Assembly: GCA_018265615.1 (NCBI GenBank)
Contig: JABLYX010000050.1
Coordinates: forward strand, 1 to 36,116
Length of the DNA stretch: 36,116 nucleotides
Direction: 5' to 3'
Source of the DNA: Lentisphaeria bacterium
Lineage (GTDB): Bacteria; Verrucomicrobiota; Lentisphaeria; Victivallales; Victivallaceae
A model generated the notes under the pieces. The model worked only from the letters and a program-made list of their open reading frames with translations. It ran no database searches and was not told the DNA's origin. The translations under genes and the position numbers were made by a program. The number at the start of each line of letters is the position of its first letter. Within the stretch, counting starts at the first letter, position 1. Positions 8,200 to 15,599 of this stretch are shown in pieces.

Positions 8200-9150
8200 T
8201 TATTCGCGGTTTCTTTTCAACCCCTCCAGCAGCACCCGTTTACGGTCATTATCCGGCTCGGGCGTCGGTTTATCCGGCGCTCCGCCGAGCTCAACGCTCC
8301 ACCCCTGAAACTCCCGGAAAGCGTGATAACACCAATCCCAGCCGTACTCTTCGAAGAGGTCGATGCAGTCGCGCAGATACTCCGCCGCGCCCGGAGCCCA
8401 ACGGATGCAGCCGAATTCCCCGACGTAAATCCGCGCCCCCGTTCTCCGCTGGAACTCCCGCACCACCGCAAGCTCCCTGCGCAGCAGCTCCTTATCCCAT
8501 TTGCGCGCTGCATCGGGATAACCGAGCCGGGAGGACGCGTTCCGATCGAGTTGGTGAGTCAATTCGTGCGGACGGTACATGTGAATGCTGTAGATGATAT
8601 TCGGCGCGTCAAATACCGGCAGGAACGGCAGTCCCGCCGGATTCGACATCTCATCGCACTCCACGATGATCGGCGTGACCGGGTCAATCCTGCGGATCCG
8701 CCCGATCAGGTGCGCGTACTGCTCATTCAACGCGGGATCGCCGGGACCGATTTCACGCGAATGCGGCTCGTTGATGAGATCGTAGCCGAACAGCGCCAGA
8801 TGTCCCGCATACCGCTTTGCAACCTTTTCCCAGAATTCCGCGGTGAGTTCGCGCCCCTCCGCCGTTCCGAGCAGCAGCCCTTTCGAGAAAGCCGAGGTGG
8901 AGTGCAGATCGACCGTCACCCGGATTCCGTATTTCTGCCCGAAAGCGAGTACCTGCCCGAGTTCGGCGATCTTCCCGTCGAGGTACTTCCGGACCTGTGC
9001 GGCCGTTGGGATCTTCCCCGCGACAAGCGGAATTCCAAGCTGCCAGCGGATCGAATTGGCTCCCCAGGCGGCAAGGTCGGCGAAGTCCTGCTCGCACGGC
9101 GGCTTTGTCGTGAAGGGCGACATCACGCCGCGCTGCCGGGGAGGATCCAC
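8200..9150 (-). CDS. GH5-like glycoside hydrolase, probably truncated at its 5' end
   Basis: A 316-residue GH5/cellulase-like barrel. Visible landmarks are the conserved Arg in NSIRWQL, His83 in VDLHSTS, GYDLINEP with acid/base Glu128, IHMYRP with His190 and Tyr192, YVGEFG with nucleophile Glu245, and a C-terminal WCYHAFREFQGW segment. The frame opens with a GTG at 9150 (another candidate is the ATG at 9123) and neither has a ribosome site. There is no signal peptide, and the first beta-strand region seems to be missing. The open frame hits a stop at 9163-9165, exactly where an AraC C-terminal fragment begins on the other strand. I infer that the original 5' end was deleted, so the gene may be silent. 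The catalytic core otherwise looks intact. Confidence 0.75.
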   Translation of the reverse strand: MDPPRQRGVMSPFTTKPPCEQDFADLAAWGANSIRWQLGIPLVAGKIPTAAQVRKYLDGKIAELGQVLAFGQKYGIRVTVDLHSTSAFSKGLLLGTAEGRELTAEFWEKVAKRYAGHLALFGYDLINEPHSREIGPGDPALNEQYAHLIGRIRRIDPVTPIIVECDEMSNPAGLPFLPVFDAPNIIYSIHMYRPHELTHQLDRNASSRLGYPDAARKWDKELLRRELAVVREFQRRTGARIYVGEFGCIRWAPGAAEYLRDCIDLFEEYGWDWCYHAFREFQGWSVELGGAPDKPTPEPDNDRKRVLLEGLKRNRE

Positions 9151-9269
9151 GGTATATTCCGCCTATCGCCCGGAAAGCGAACTTTCCCCATACCTACTAC
9201 ATGTGCCGCCTGTTCCGCGAGCGTTTCGGCCTGACGCCGCTGCAGTACCGCAAATGCCATCGCGGCTGA
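9150..9269 (+). pseudogene. Remnant of an AraC-family regulator (C-terminal end only)
   Basis: Reading the plus strand in the frame that ends with TGA at 9267-9269 gives a run containing PPIARKANFPHTYY and then MCRLFRERFGLTPLQYRK. This matches the second helix-turn-helix and C-terminal tail of AraC/XylS proteins (pattern IA...F....Y..R.F+..FG.TP..YR). Nothing upstream in this frame resembles the rest of such a protein, and no start or ribosome site exists. It abuts the truncated 5' end of the GH5 gene in divergent orientation and is followed at once by an intrinsic terminator. I interpret it as what is left of a divergent regulator-enzyme pair after an internal deletion. An assembly join would look the same. 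Confidence 0.6.
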
Positions 9270-9277
9270 CGCCCCGG

Positions 9278-9299
9278 CGCCCGGTTCAGCGGGCGTTTT
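9278..9299 (+). terminator. Intrinsic terminator after the AraC remnant
   Basis: A CGCCCG/CGGGCG stem with a six-base loop is followed by TTTT on the plus strand. It starts 9 bp after the AraC remnant stop and overlaps the 3' end of the aldo/keto reductase gene, which is on the other strand. It is probably a relic of the lost regulator gene. Confidence 0.6.
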
Positions 9300-10425
9300 C
9301 GCGCGTCTGCCCGAATGCGGCGGCAACCTCCGCCAGCCGGTCGCGGATCCTGATATGCTGAGGGCAGGCCTGTTCGCATTTTCCGCACCGGATGCACTCG
9401 GCCGCGTGCCTCTTCCCGTGGAGGCTGACCAGCCAGCGCTCCTGAAAGAGGGCGGCTTCCCGGTTGCCGTACAGCGTCAGGTTGTTCATGGCGGAGAACG
9501 AGCCGGAGATGCCGATCTCATGCGGACACACCTTCGCGCAGTAATCGCAACTCGTACAGGGGATCAGCGGGATTTTATCCAGCGCCTCCTGAGCCTTCCG
9601 GACGACGGCGGTTTCCGCGTCCGACAGAGGCCTGAACTCCTTCATATAGGAGAGATTGTCCTCCATCTGCTCTATATTGCTCATTCCGGACAGCACGGTA
9701 ATGACACCCTCGAGGCTGGCGGCGAACCGGATGCACCAGGAGGCCGGAGACGCGCCAGGATCCGCCGCCCTGAGAATCGACGCAACGGAATCCGGCGGAG
9801 TCGCCAGCATTCCCCCCTTGACCGGTTCCATGACGATGACGGGTTTGCCGTGCCGTCTCGCGACCTCGTAGCAGGCGCGCGCCTGGATGGACGGGCTCTC
9901 CCAGTCCGCATAATTGATCTGCAGCTGCACGAATTCCGCCTCCGGATGCGCGGTGAGAATCGCGTCGAGCTCGTCCGCGGTCGAGTGGAACGAGAAGCCG
10001 ATGTGCCGGATCAACCCCTCCTCCTTTTTCTCCCGGACGAAATTCCACAGGTCGAAGTCGTCAAAGAAATGCGTGCGCGATTCTCCGAGGTTGTGGAGCA
10101 AATAGAAATCGAAGTATCCCGCCCCCGTCTGCTTCAGAGAGGTTTCGAACTGCGAAATCGCTTCCTCCCGGTTCCTGCAGTTGATCCACGCGGCGTTTTT
10201 GGTCGCCAGCAGGAACCGCTCCCGCGGATAACGCTCGACCAGAGCCTGCCGGATGGCGTCCTCACTGCCGGGATAGGCCCACGCCGTGTCGAAGTAGGTG
10301 AAGCCGGCATCGAGAAAGCGGTCAACCATCGTCTTGACCTGCTCCATGTCGATCCTGTCGTCCTTCTTCGGCAGACGCATCAATCCGAAACCCAGTTTTT
10401 TGATATTCTCACCCAGATAACTCAT
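9286..10425 (-). CDS. Aldo/keto reductase with C-terminal 4Fe-4S ferredoxin motifs
   Basis: A 379-residue oxidoreductase. The aldo/keto reductase barrel (about 5-270) shows the tetrad Asp46 and Tyr51 (YFDTAWAY), Lys76 (ATKN) and His111 (LLHNLG). The C-terminal part carries two cysteine clusters, CTSCDYCAKVCP and CIRCGKCEQACP, predicting iron-sulphur clusters; the protein is therefore an iron-sulphur aldo/keto reductase of anaerobes. The open frame runs to 10551, but the ATG at 10425 has AAGGGG 8 nt upstream and begins with the family's usual N-terminus, so it is preferred. The gene is monocistronic with its own promoter holding a MerR-like operator. Substrate unknown. Confidence 0.9.
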   Translation of the reverse strand: MSYLGENIKKLGFGLMRLPKKDDRIDMEQVKTMVDRFLDAGFTYFDTAWAYPGSEDAIRQALVERYPRERFLLATKNAAWINCRNREEAISQFETSLKQTGAGYFDFYLLHNLGESRTHFFDDFDLWNFVREKKEEGLIRHIGFSFHSTADELDAILTAHPEAEFVQLQINYADWESPSIQARACYEVARRHGKPVIVMEPVKGGMLATPPDSVASILRAADPGASPASWCIRFAASLEGVITVLSGMSNIEQMEDNLSYMKEFRPLSDAETAVVRKAQEALDKIPLIPCTSCDYCAKVCPHEIGISGSFSAMNNLTLYGNREAALFQERWLVSLHGKRHAAECIRCGKCEQACPQHIRIRDRLAEVAAAFGQTRENAR

Positions 10426-10521
10426 AATAAAATCCCCTTGGCTGACTGCGGTTCCGTTCACTCCGGACGGCCTCCCGGCAACCGGCTTCGCATTTTTCCA
10501 TTTTTTACCCTCAATACATAT

Positions 10522-10551
10522 AAGATATACCTTAGAGTAACTGTAAGTCAA
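10522..10551 (-). promoter_or_regulatory. Promoter with MerR-type operator for the aldo/keto reductase
   Basis: On the minus strand a TTGACT -35 (10546-10551) and a TATCTT -10 (10522-10527) are 18 bp apart; a TATATC at 10524-10529 gives 16 bp. The spacer is filled by a 17-bp near-perfect palindrome, CTTACAGTTACTCTAAG (10531-10547), with one mismatched pair. A long dyad inside an extended spacer is the layout of MerR-family operators. No MerR gene is in the window. Confidence 0.55.
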
Positions 10552-10705
10552 TCCTGTTTATTGAAATTTTTTCTGTTTTGATTCCCGATATGGAAGGAAT
10601 GCGGAGTAAAACAATGAAATAAATTCATAACATATTATAAATAAATATATTAACATTAAAAATGCAATAATTTTAAAAAAATAAGAAAAAAGCATCAATC
10701 AACTG

Positions 10706-10734
10706 TTGACTTTTGCACAAATCTTTGGTATAAT
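10706..10734 (+). promoter_or_regulatory. Sigma70 promoter of the LacI-pseudopilin operon
   Basis: TTGACT (10706-10711) and a perfect TATAAT (10729-10734) are spaced by 17 bp. The spacer holds TTTGCACAAA, an imperfect dyad that could be an operator for the LacI protein. Confidence 0.75.
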
Positions 10735-10784
10735 ATTAATGGCATCCAGATACTCAAACCGGAAACCCATCGGCACAACAGATT

Positions 10785-11765
10785 ATGGCAGAAGCAAAAA
10801 ACAAAAACTCCTCCTCCGCAACCGCGCTGGCCCAGGTGGCGAAAAAAGCGCGGGTCTCGCCCGGAACGGTAAGCCGGGTGTTCAACAACAGCTCCCTTGT
10901 TCCGTTCCAGACGCGGAGCCGGGTGATCCGGTCGGCGCGCGAACTCGGGTTCCGCCCCCGCGTCGGGGTGCGGAACAGGCAGATCGCCCTCGTGACCGAG
11001 CCGCCGCACAAGACCGTCATGGGCGGATATGTCAACACCATGACCCAGTACATCTGCTTCGCACTTTCCCGGCAGGACGCCGGAATCACGATGATCACCG
11101 AAGACCGCATCCGGAACCTCGCGGACTGCTGGTTCGACGGCATCATCGGCATCGCGTGGGAGGCGACAACGATCGACATCCTCAAAACAGTCAGGAACCT
11201 GCCGGTCGTCTGGCTCAGCGACGAACATGCGAACTTCTTCCACAGCGTCTACATCGACGCCCGGAAAACCGGCAGCCTGGCGGGCGAATACCTGCTGGAC
11301 AAGGGCCACCGCAAAATCGCCGTCATCCATGAGAACGACTGCAACGGCTTCGGGCGCGCCGACGGTGTCCGGATGGCCATGGCGGAACGGAACGCGAGCC
11401 CCGAAACCATGCTTTTCACCTATACCAACGACCGGCCGCTCCATATGGTGGTCAAGCAACTGATCGACGCCGGATGCACCGCCGTCTGGGTGACCGGCGA
11501 GGATATGAAGTCGGTCGAGGTGTACTGGCTGATCCGGGAGTTGCTGGGCAAACGGATTCCGGAGGATATCTCCGTGCTCGGTTTCGAGCACCCCGGCATG
11601 ACCGAGTTCCTCTGCCCCGCGCAGACTTCGCTGGTCAGCCCGCTCCGGGAGATAGCCGAAAAAGCGGTGGAACTCGTGATGAGCGACGATCCCGGCCCCC
11701 TCCGGAAAATAGAATACCAGGTCCGGCTGATCGAACGGAACTCCGTAATTTCCCTGAACAAGTGA
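10785..11765 (+). CDS. LacI-family transcriptional regulator
   Basis: A 326-residue LacI/GalR-type repressor. The N-terminal helix-turn-helix lies near residues 13-38 (ALAQVAKKARVSPGTVSRVFNNSS), followed by a periplasmic-binding-protein-like sensor with the usual blocks (AGEYLLDKGHRKIAVI, GADGVRMAM-like region, ISVLGFEHPGM). No strong ribosome site precedes the ATG. A good promoter lies 50 bp upstream. It is co-transcribed with the pseudopilin that starts 8 nt after its stop. The ligand is unknown; a sugar is expected from the family. It probably represses its own operon and may act on distant glycan genes, because no hydrolase lies in this operon. Confidence 0.92.
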   Translation: MAEAKNKNSSSATALAQVAKKARVSPGTVSRVFNNSSLVPFQTRSRVIRSARELGFRPRVGVRNRQIALVTEPPHKTVMGGYVNTMTQYICFALSRQDAGITMITEDRIRNLADCWFDGIIGIAWEATTIDILKTVRNLPVVWLSDEHANFFHSVYIDARKTGSLAGEYLLDKGHRKIAVIHENDCNGFGRADGVRMAMAERNASPETMLFTYTNDRPLHMVVKQLIDAGCTAVWVTGEDMKSVEVYWLIRELLGKRIPEDISVLGFEHPGMTEFLCPAQTSLVSPLREIAEKAVELVMSDDPGPLRKIEYQVRLIERNSVISLNK

Positions 11766-11773
11766 GGAATATC

Positions 11774-12424
<651 letters not shown>

Positions 12425-12480
12425 TCCCCCTCCTTGCGCCTTATCTCCGGAGAACAGCACCTGCGATCCGGCAAAAGAAA

Positions 12481-12509
12481 AGCCCCCCGTCCAGAAAAGG
12501 CGGGGGGCT
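12481..12509. terminator. Bidirectional intrinsic terminator
   Basis: A GC-rich hairpin (AGCCCCCCG pairing with CGGGGGGCT, plus a CC/GG extension) sits between convergent genes. On the minus strand it is followed by TTTTCTTTT and on the plus strand by CTTTC, so it can end both the pseudopilin and the transporter transcripts. Confidence 0.85.
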
Positions 12510-12535
12510 CTTTCATCGTCCGGGCGTCCCGGACA

Positions 12536-13837
12536 TCAGCGGATGTACCGCAGATAGAGGTAGGCCGACGAGATCACGAGGCTCAGCAGCATCATCGGGA
12601 AGCCGTACTTCGTGAACCGCCAGAATGTCAACGGATAGTTGTTCTTCCGCGCGATCTGCGAGATCACGACGTTGGCCGACGCACCGATCAGCGTGCCGTT
12701 GCCGCCGAGACAGGCGCCGAGCGCGAGCGCCCAGAAGAGCGGCTGGGAGATGTGCTGCGAAATTTCCTCCGCACCCTCAAGCCCCATCTGCTTCGCGAAA
12801 ACCGGAATGATCGAATTGATCAGCGGAATCATCGCAATCACCAGCGGAATATTGTCGATGATCGCCGACAGGAGCGCGCCGCCCCAGAGGATGACCATCA
12901 TCGTGAGCGCGAAATTCCCCTTGGTGAGATCCACCATATACTGCCCGAGAATCGAAAACACATGGTTGTGCTCAAGCGCGCCGACCATCATGAAGAGGCC
13001 GCAGAAGAACATGATCGTCCCCCACTCGACCTTTTCGAGCATATGCGGAACGTTCACTCCGCACACGAACGACATCAGGAACGCTCCTGCAATCGCGATC
13101 AGACCCGGCTCGACGTTGATCAGGCGACTCGTGAAAAAACCGAGCAGAACCAGCGCGAACACAATCAGCGCGCCGATCAGCCGCTTCGGGTACAGGATCG
13201 CCCGGGAGGGCTCGGTCATGGCGACCTGCTCGACCGCCTCTTTGCTGGTTTTCAGGTGTTTGCGCTGCATCAGCACAGTGAAGACAAGCGACACGATCAT
13301 GATGATGAGCACCACGGGACCGAGGTTCACGAGGAACGAGTTGAAAGAGAGCCCGCAGCTTGCGCCGATCAGGATATTCGGCGGGTCGCCGATCAGGGTC
13401 GCCGTGCCGCCGATATTCGAGAAGAGCGCCTCGAGGATCAGGAACGGAACCGTCGGCAGCGACAGCAGCTGGGTGATGAGGATCGTCACGGGCGCCATCA
13501 GGATGATGGTCGTCACGTTGTCCATGAACGCGGAGATGACGGCGGTGGCGACCATGAATTCAATCATGACCAGCACGCCGTTGCCGTGCGTCTGCCGCGC
13601 GATCTTGACCGCGACCCACTCGAATACGCCGGTGGTGCTCATGATGTTCACGATCACCATCATGCCGATGAGAAGGCCGAGCACGTTAAGGTCGATGGTT
13701 TTCAACAGCTCTTCAAATCCGGCGACGCCGCAGAAGACCATGGCGGCCGCGCCGAGCATTGCGGGGATGGTCTTGTCCATCTTCTCCGAGACGATCAGCG
13801 CATACGCGACCAGAAATATAATAATACCTGAAATCAT
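12536..13837 (-). CDS. ArsB/NhaD-type inner-membrane ion transporter
   Basis: A 433-residue polytopic membrane protein with about 11-12 hydrophobic segments. The signature blocks of the ArsB/NhaD (ion transporter) superfamily are present: SAFMDNVTTIILMAPVT near residue 98, NIGGTATLIGDPPNILIG near 140, and a second inverted-repeat-like DNIPLVIAMIPL / GGNGTLIGASANVV pair in the C-terminal half. It may exchange Na+ and H+ or export an oxyanion; the substrate cannot be told from sequence. GGAG lies 9 nt before the ATG. It starts 15 nt after the EIIA-CBS gene, so its activity is likely tied to that cytoplasmic sensor protein. Confidence 0.88.
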   Translation of the reverse strand: MISGIIIFLVAYALIVSEKMDKTIPAMLGAAAMVFCGVAGFEELLKTIDLNVLGLLIGMMVIVNIMSTTGVFEWVAVKIARQTHGNGVLVMIEFMVATAVISAFMDNVTTIILMAPVTILITQLLSLPTVPFLILEALFSNIGGTATLIGDPPNILIGASCGLSFNSFLVNLGPVVLIIMIVSLVFTVLMQRKHLKTSKEAVEQVAMTEPSRAILYPKRLIGALIVFALVLLGFFTSRLINVEPGLIAIAGAFLMSFVCGVNVPHMLEKVEWGTIMFFCGLFMMVGALEHNHVFSILGQYMVDLTKGNFALTMMVILWGGALLSAIIDNIPLVIAMIPLINSIIPVFAKQMGLEGAEEISQHISQPLFWALALGACLGGNGTLIGASANVVISQIARKNNYPLTFWRFTKYGFPMMLLSLVISSAYLYLRYIR

Positions 13838-13852
13838 GAAAATGTCTCCGGG

Positions 13853-14770
13853 TTACAGGTTGATGATCCGTTCCAGCAGCAGCGCCTGGTCGATAACGCC
13901 CAGCAGCTCGTTCTCCCGGTCGACCACATATACCTGGGGGTGCTTCAGGATCGAAATGGCGAATACGATCTCGATCAGAGTGGCCTCTTCGGTAAAGGTG
14001 CAGCAGTCGGTGCTCATGACCTGGCCGACCGTCGAATTGGCTTCTATACTGAAATACTTCTCAAACGGATCGAAGAAACGGATGAAACCGACGCTCTTCA
14101 GCTGAGAGAAGAAGTCGGGAATGCCGAGCGTGAACAAATTCGAGCAGGCGATCTGCCCGAGCAGCCGGTTGCCGTCGAGGACCGGAGCGATCGAACGGCG
14201 CTGCTGCGCCATGAGCTTCGTCGCCTCCGTAAGCGGCATATCCGCCGTCAGCCGGAAGCTGCATTTCGTCATGATATCCCCGGCGAGGACTGCCTTGCCG
14301 GAGGCTTTTTTCAGGTGGGCGAGCTGGCCGAGCATCTCTTCGGAGCTCTGCGCCGCAAGCAGTCCGCCGCGCAGCTCCTCCATCTGGATGAAGCTCGCGA
14401 AATGGGCCATGAATTTCAACCCCTCCATCGGCTTGTCAGCCGGAATCAGCAGCATGCAGGCAATCTGCGGCGGAACATTGTCCGGCGTCTCCAGATCAAG
14501 CGGATTCTTCAGCGTGGCGACGACAACGCCGAGCCGCTTGAGGCCCGGAATCCTCGCGTGGGGGAACAGCAGCCCGCCGCCGATCGCCGTGCTCGATTGC
14601 GCTTCCCGTTCGAGAATCGCCTTCAGGATATCGGAATAATCGTATTCGCCGCCTTTGAGATACGGCAGCTCTGCAATCCGGCGGCAAAGCAGCTCAAGCA
14701 GCTCGTCCCTGCCGGAAACGGTAATCTGCGCCATGCAATTGGCGCCGGTGAAATTTTCATCGGTGTACAT
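13853..14770 (-). CDS. PTS EIIA-like domain fused to a CBS-domain pair
   Basis: A 305-residue cytoplasmic protein. The N-terminal part (about 10-155) resembles the fructose/mannitol EIIA (PTS EIIA-2) fold, with a candidate phosphorylation site at His71 in GGGLLFPHARIPG. Two CBS motifs follow: GDIMTKCSFRLTADMPLTEA... and VGQVMSTDCCTFTEEATLIE.... CBS pairs bind adenine nucleotides. The frame is open to 14932, but the ATG at 14770 begins the recognisable domain; its ribosome site is weak. It lies 15 nt upstream of the ArsB/NhaD transporter in the same operon. It is likely a regulator that couples energy or phosphorylation state to transport, not a sugar PTS component. Confidence 0.85.
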   Translation of the reverse strand: MYTDENFTGANCMAQITVSGRDELLELLCRRIAELPYLKGGEYDYSDILKAILEREAQSSTAIGGGLLFPHARIPGLKRLGVVVATLKNPLDLETPDNVPPQIACMLLIPADKPMEGLKFMAHFASFIQMEELRGGLLAAQSSEEMLGQLAHLKKASGKAVLAGDIMTKCSFRLTADMPLTEATKLMAQQRRSIAPVLDGNRLLGQIACSNLFTLGIPDFFSQLKSVGFIRFFDPFEKYFSIEANSTVGQVMSTDCCTFTEEATLIEIVFAISILKHPQVYVVDRENELLGVIDQALLLERIINL

Positions 14771-14829
14771 AATAGGGAGACCTTGCGGACCGGACCGGTC
14801 CGGGTTGATTAGAAACAGGAAACTCGAAA

Positions 14830-15210
14830 TCAGGCCGGCACGCACGCCGGTGGGGCGCGTCCGAATGAGATGCGGCACACATACAGTTTCCGCAGGGGGC
14901 GGAGCGCCTCCGGCGCATGGCCGCGGCGGCACTGCAGCCCGGCGGAAAAACTGAAAAGCGCGCCGGACAGGAAAGCGGGAATCAACGGATCCCTGCGCTC
15001 ATCGGCCTCGCAGCGGCCAGAGGTGTTTTCGAGCAGGACGGCTTCGCCGCTGCTGCGGCTGGAGCCGCGGAAAATCCGCGCTCCCTCCTCCCATGCCGAA
15101 GCCGGAGCGGAAAAATCCGCGGCAGCCTGCGCATAACGGGCAGCCGACTGGAACGCGCCGACCAGCAGAAGCATCGTCAGAAAACCGATGATATGCGCCA
15201 TATGCTTCAT
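14830..15210 (-). CDS. Small exported protein of unknown function
   Basis: A 126-residue protein that I do not recognise. Residues 1-29 look like a signal peptide (MKHMAHIIGFLTMLLLVGAF followed by SAARYAQAAA). The remainder has a second hydrophobic patch and two cysteines. A well-formed promoter at 15249-15277 points to it, and the EIIA-CBS gene begins 59 bp after its stop, so it probably heads the EIIA-transporter operon. The ribosome site is poorly placed; ATG at 15201 is an alternative. The reading frame has the composition of the high-GC chromosome. It could still be a chance frame in an operon leader. Confidence 0.5.
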   Translation of the reverse strand: MKHMAHIIGFLTMLLLVGAFQSAARYAQAAADFSAPASAWEEGARIFRGSSRSSGEAVLLENTSGRCEADERRDPLIPAFLSGALFSFSAGLQCRRGHAPEALRPLRKLYVCRISFGRAPPACVPA

Positions 15211-15248
15211 GATGATTTTGCCCGTTCCTCTCCGAAAGTAATCTTATT

Positions 15249-15277
15249 AATATATCATTTCAAAAGGAGTTTGACAA
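15249..15277 (-). promoter_or_regulatory. Promoter of the exported protein-EIIA-transporter operon
   Basis: TTGTCA (15272-15277) and TATATT (15249-15254) are spaced by 17 bp on the minus strand, 39 bp upstream of the ATG at 15210. Confidence 0.65.
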
Positions 15278-15365
15278 ATCGAAAACGCCCATTCCTCAAG
15301 GAGATTTACAAATTTTTGTCCGGCGACGGCCCCGAACGGCGGCACGGTTCATCCGCTGAAAGCAG

Positions 15366-15399
15366 AAAAAAGCGGAACTCCGGACAACCGGAATCCCGC
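15366..15399 (-). terminator. Intrinsic terminator of the left tRNA-Pro
   Basis: On the minus strand a 12-bp stem with two G-T pairs, loop TTGT, is followed by TTTTTT. It lies 13 bp beyond the tRNA 3' end. Confidence 0.85.
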
Positions 15400-15411
15400 C
15401 GTAAATGCAAA

Positions 15412-15489
15412 TGGTCGGGGTGAGAGGATTTGAACCTCCGGCCTCTGCGTCCCGAACGCAGCGCTCTAGCCAGACTGAGCCACACCCCG
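15412..15489 (-). tRNA. tRNA-Pro (anticodon CGG), left copy
   Basis: On the minus strand the gene folds into a cloverleaf: acceptor CGGGGTG pairs with CACCCCG, the anticodon stem CTGCG/CGCAG encloses loop TTCGGGA with anticodon CGG, and the T-loop is GTTCAAATC. The CCA end is encoded. It reads the proline codon CCG. It has its own promoter and terminator and is identical to the copy at 27439. Confidence 0.95.
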
Positions 15490-15501
15490 TCGCTGTTTTT
15501 T

Positions 15502-15530
15502 AATATAGAGCGTTTCCAGAACAAATGCAA
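15502..15530 (-). promoter_or_regulatory. Promoter of the left tRNA-Pro
   Basis: TTGCAT (15525-15530) and TATATT (15502-15507) are 17 bp apart, ending 12 bp before the tRNA 5' end. Confidence 0.7.
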
Positions 15531-15599
15531 GCGGGAAAGCGCTGAAACTTCGCACAATCTTCACATATTCTCCCTGCCGAAAGCGTCATCATTCCAGTT

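Larger units (their letters stand above)
10426..10784. other. AT-rich intergenic region between divergent promoters
   Basis: This 359-bp gap contains the promoter and operator of the aldo/keto reductase (near 10520-10551) and the promoter of the LacI gene (10706-10734). The stretch 10560-10700 is very AT-rich and I see no gene or hairpin in it. Confidence 0.6.

Noticed and set aside
15410..15489. Left tRNA-Pro as a plain attachment-site duplicate made by integration
   Set aside because: Integration into a tRNA 3' end would leave only a partial copy without promoter. The left copy is complete with its own promoter and terminator, so I keep only the broader island or duplication hypothesis.
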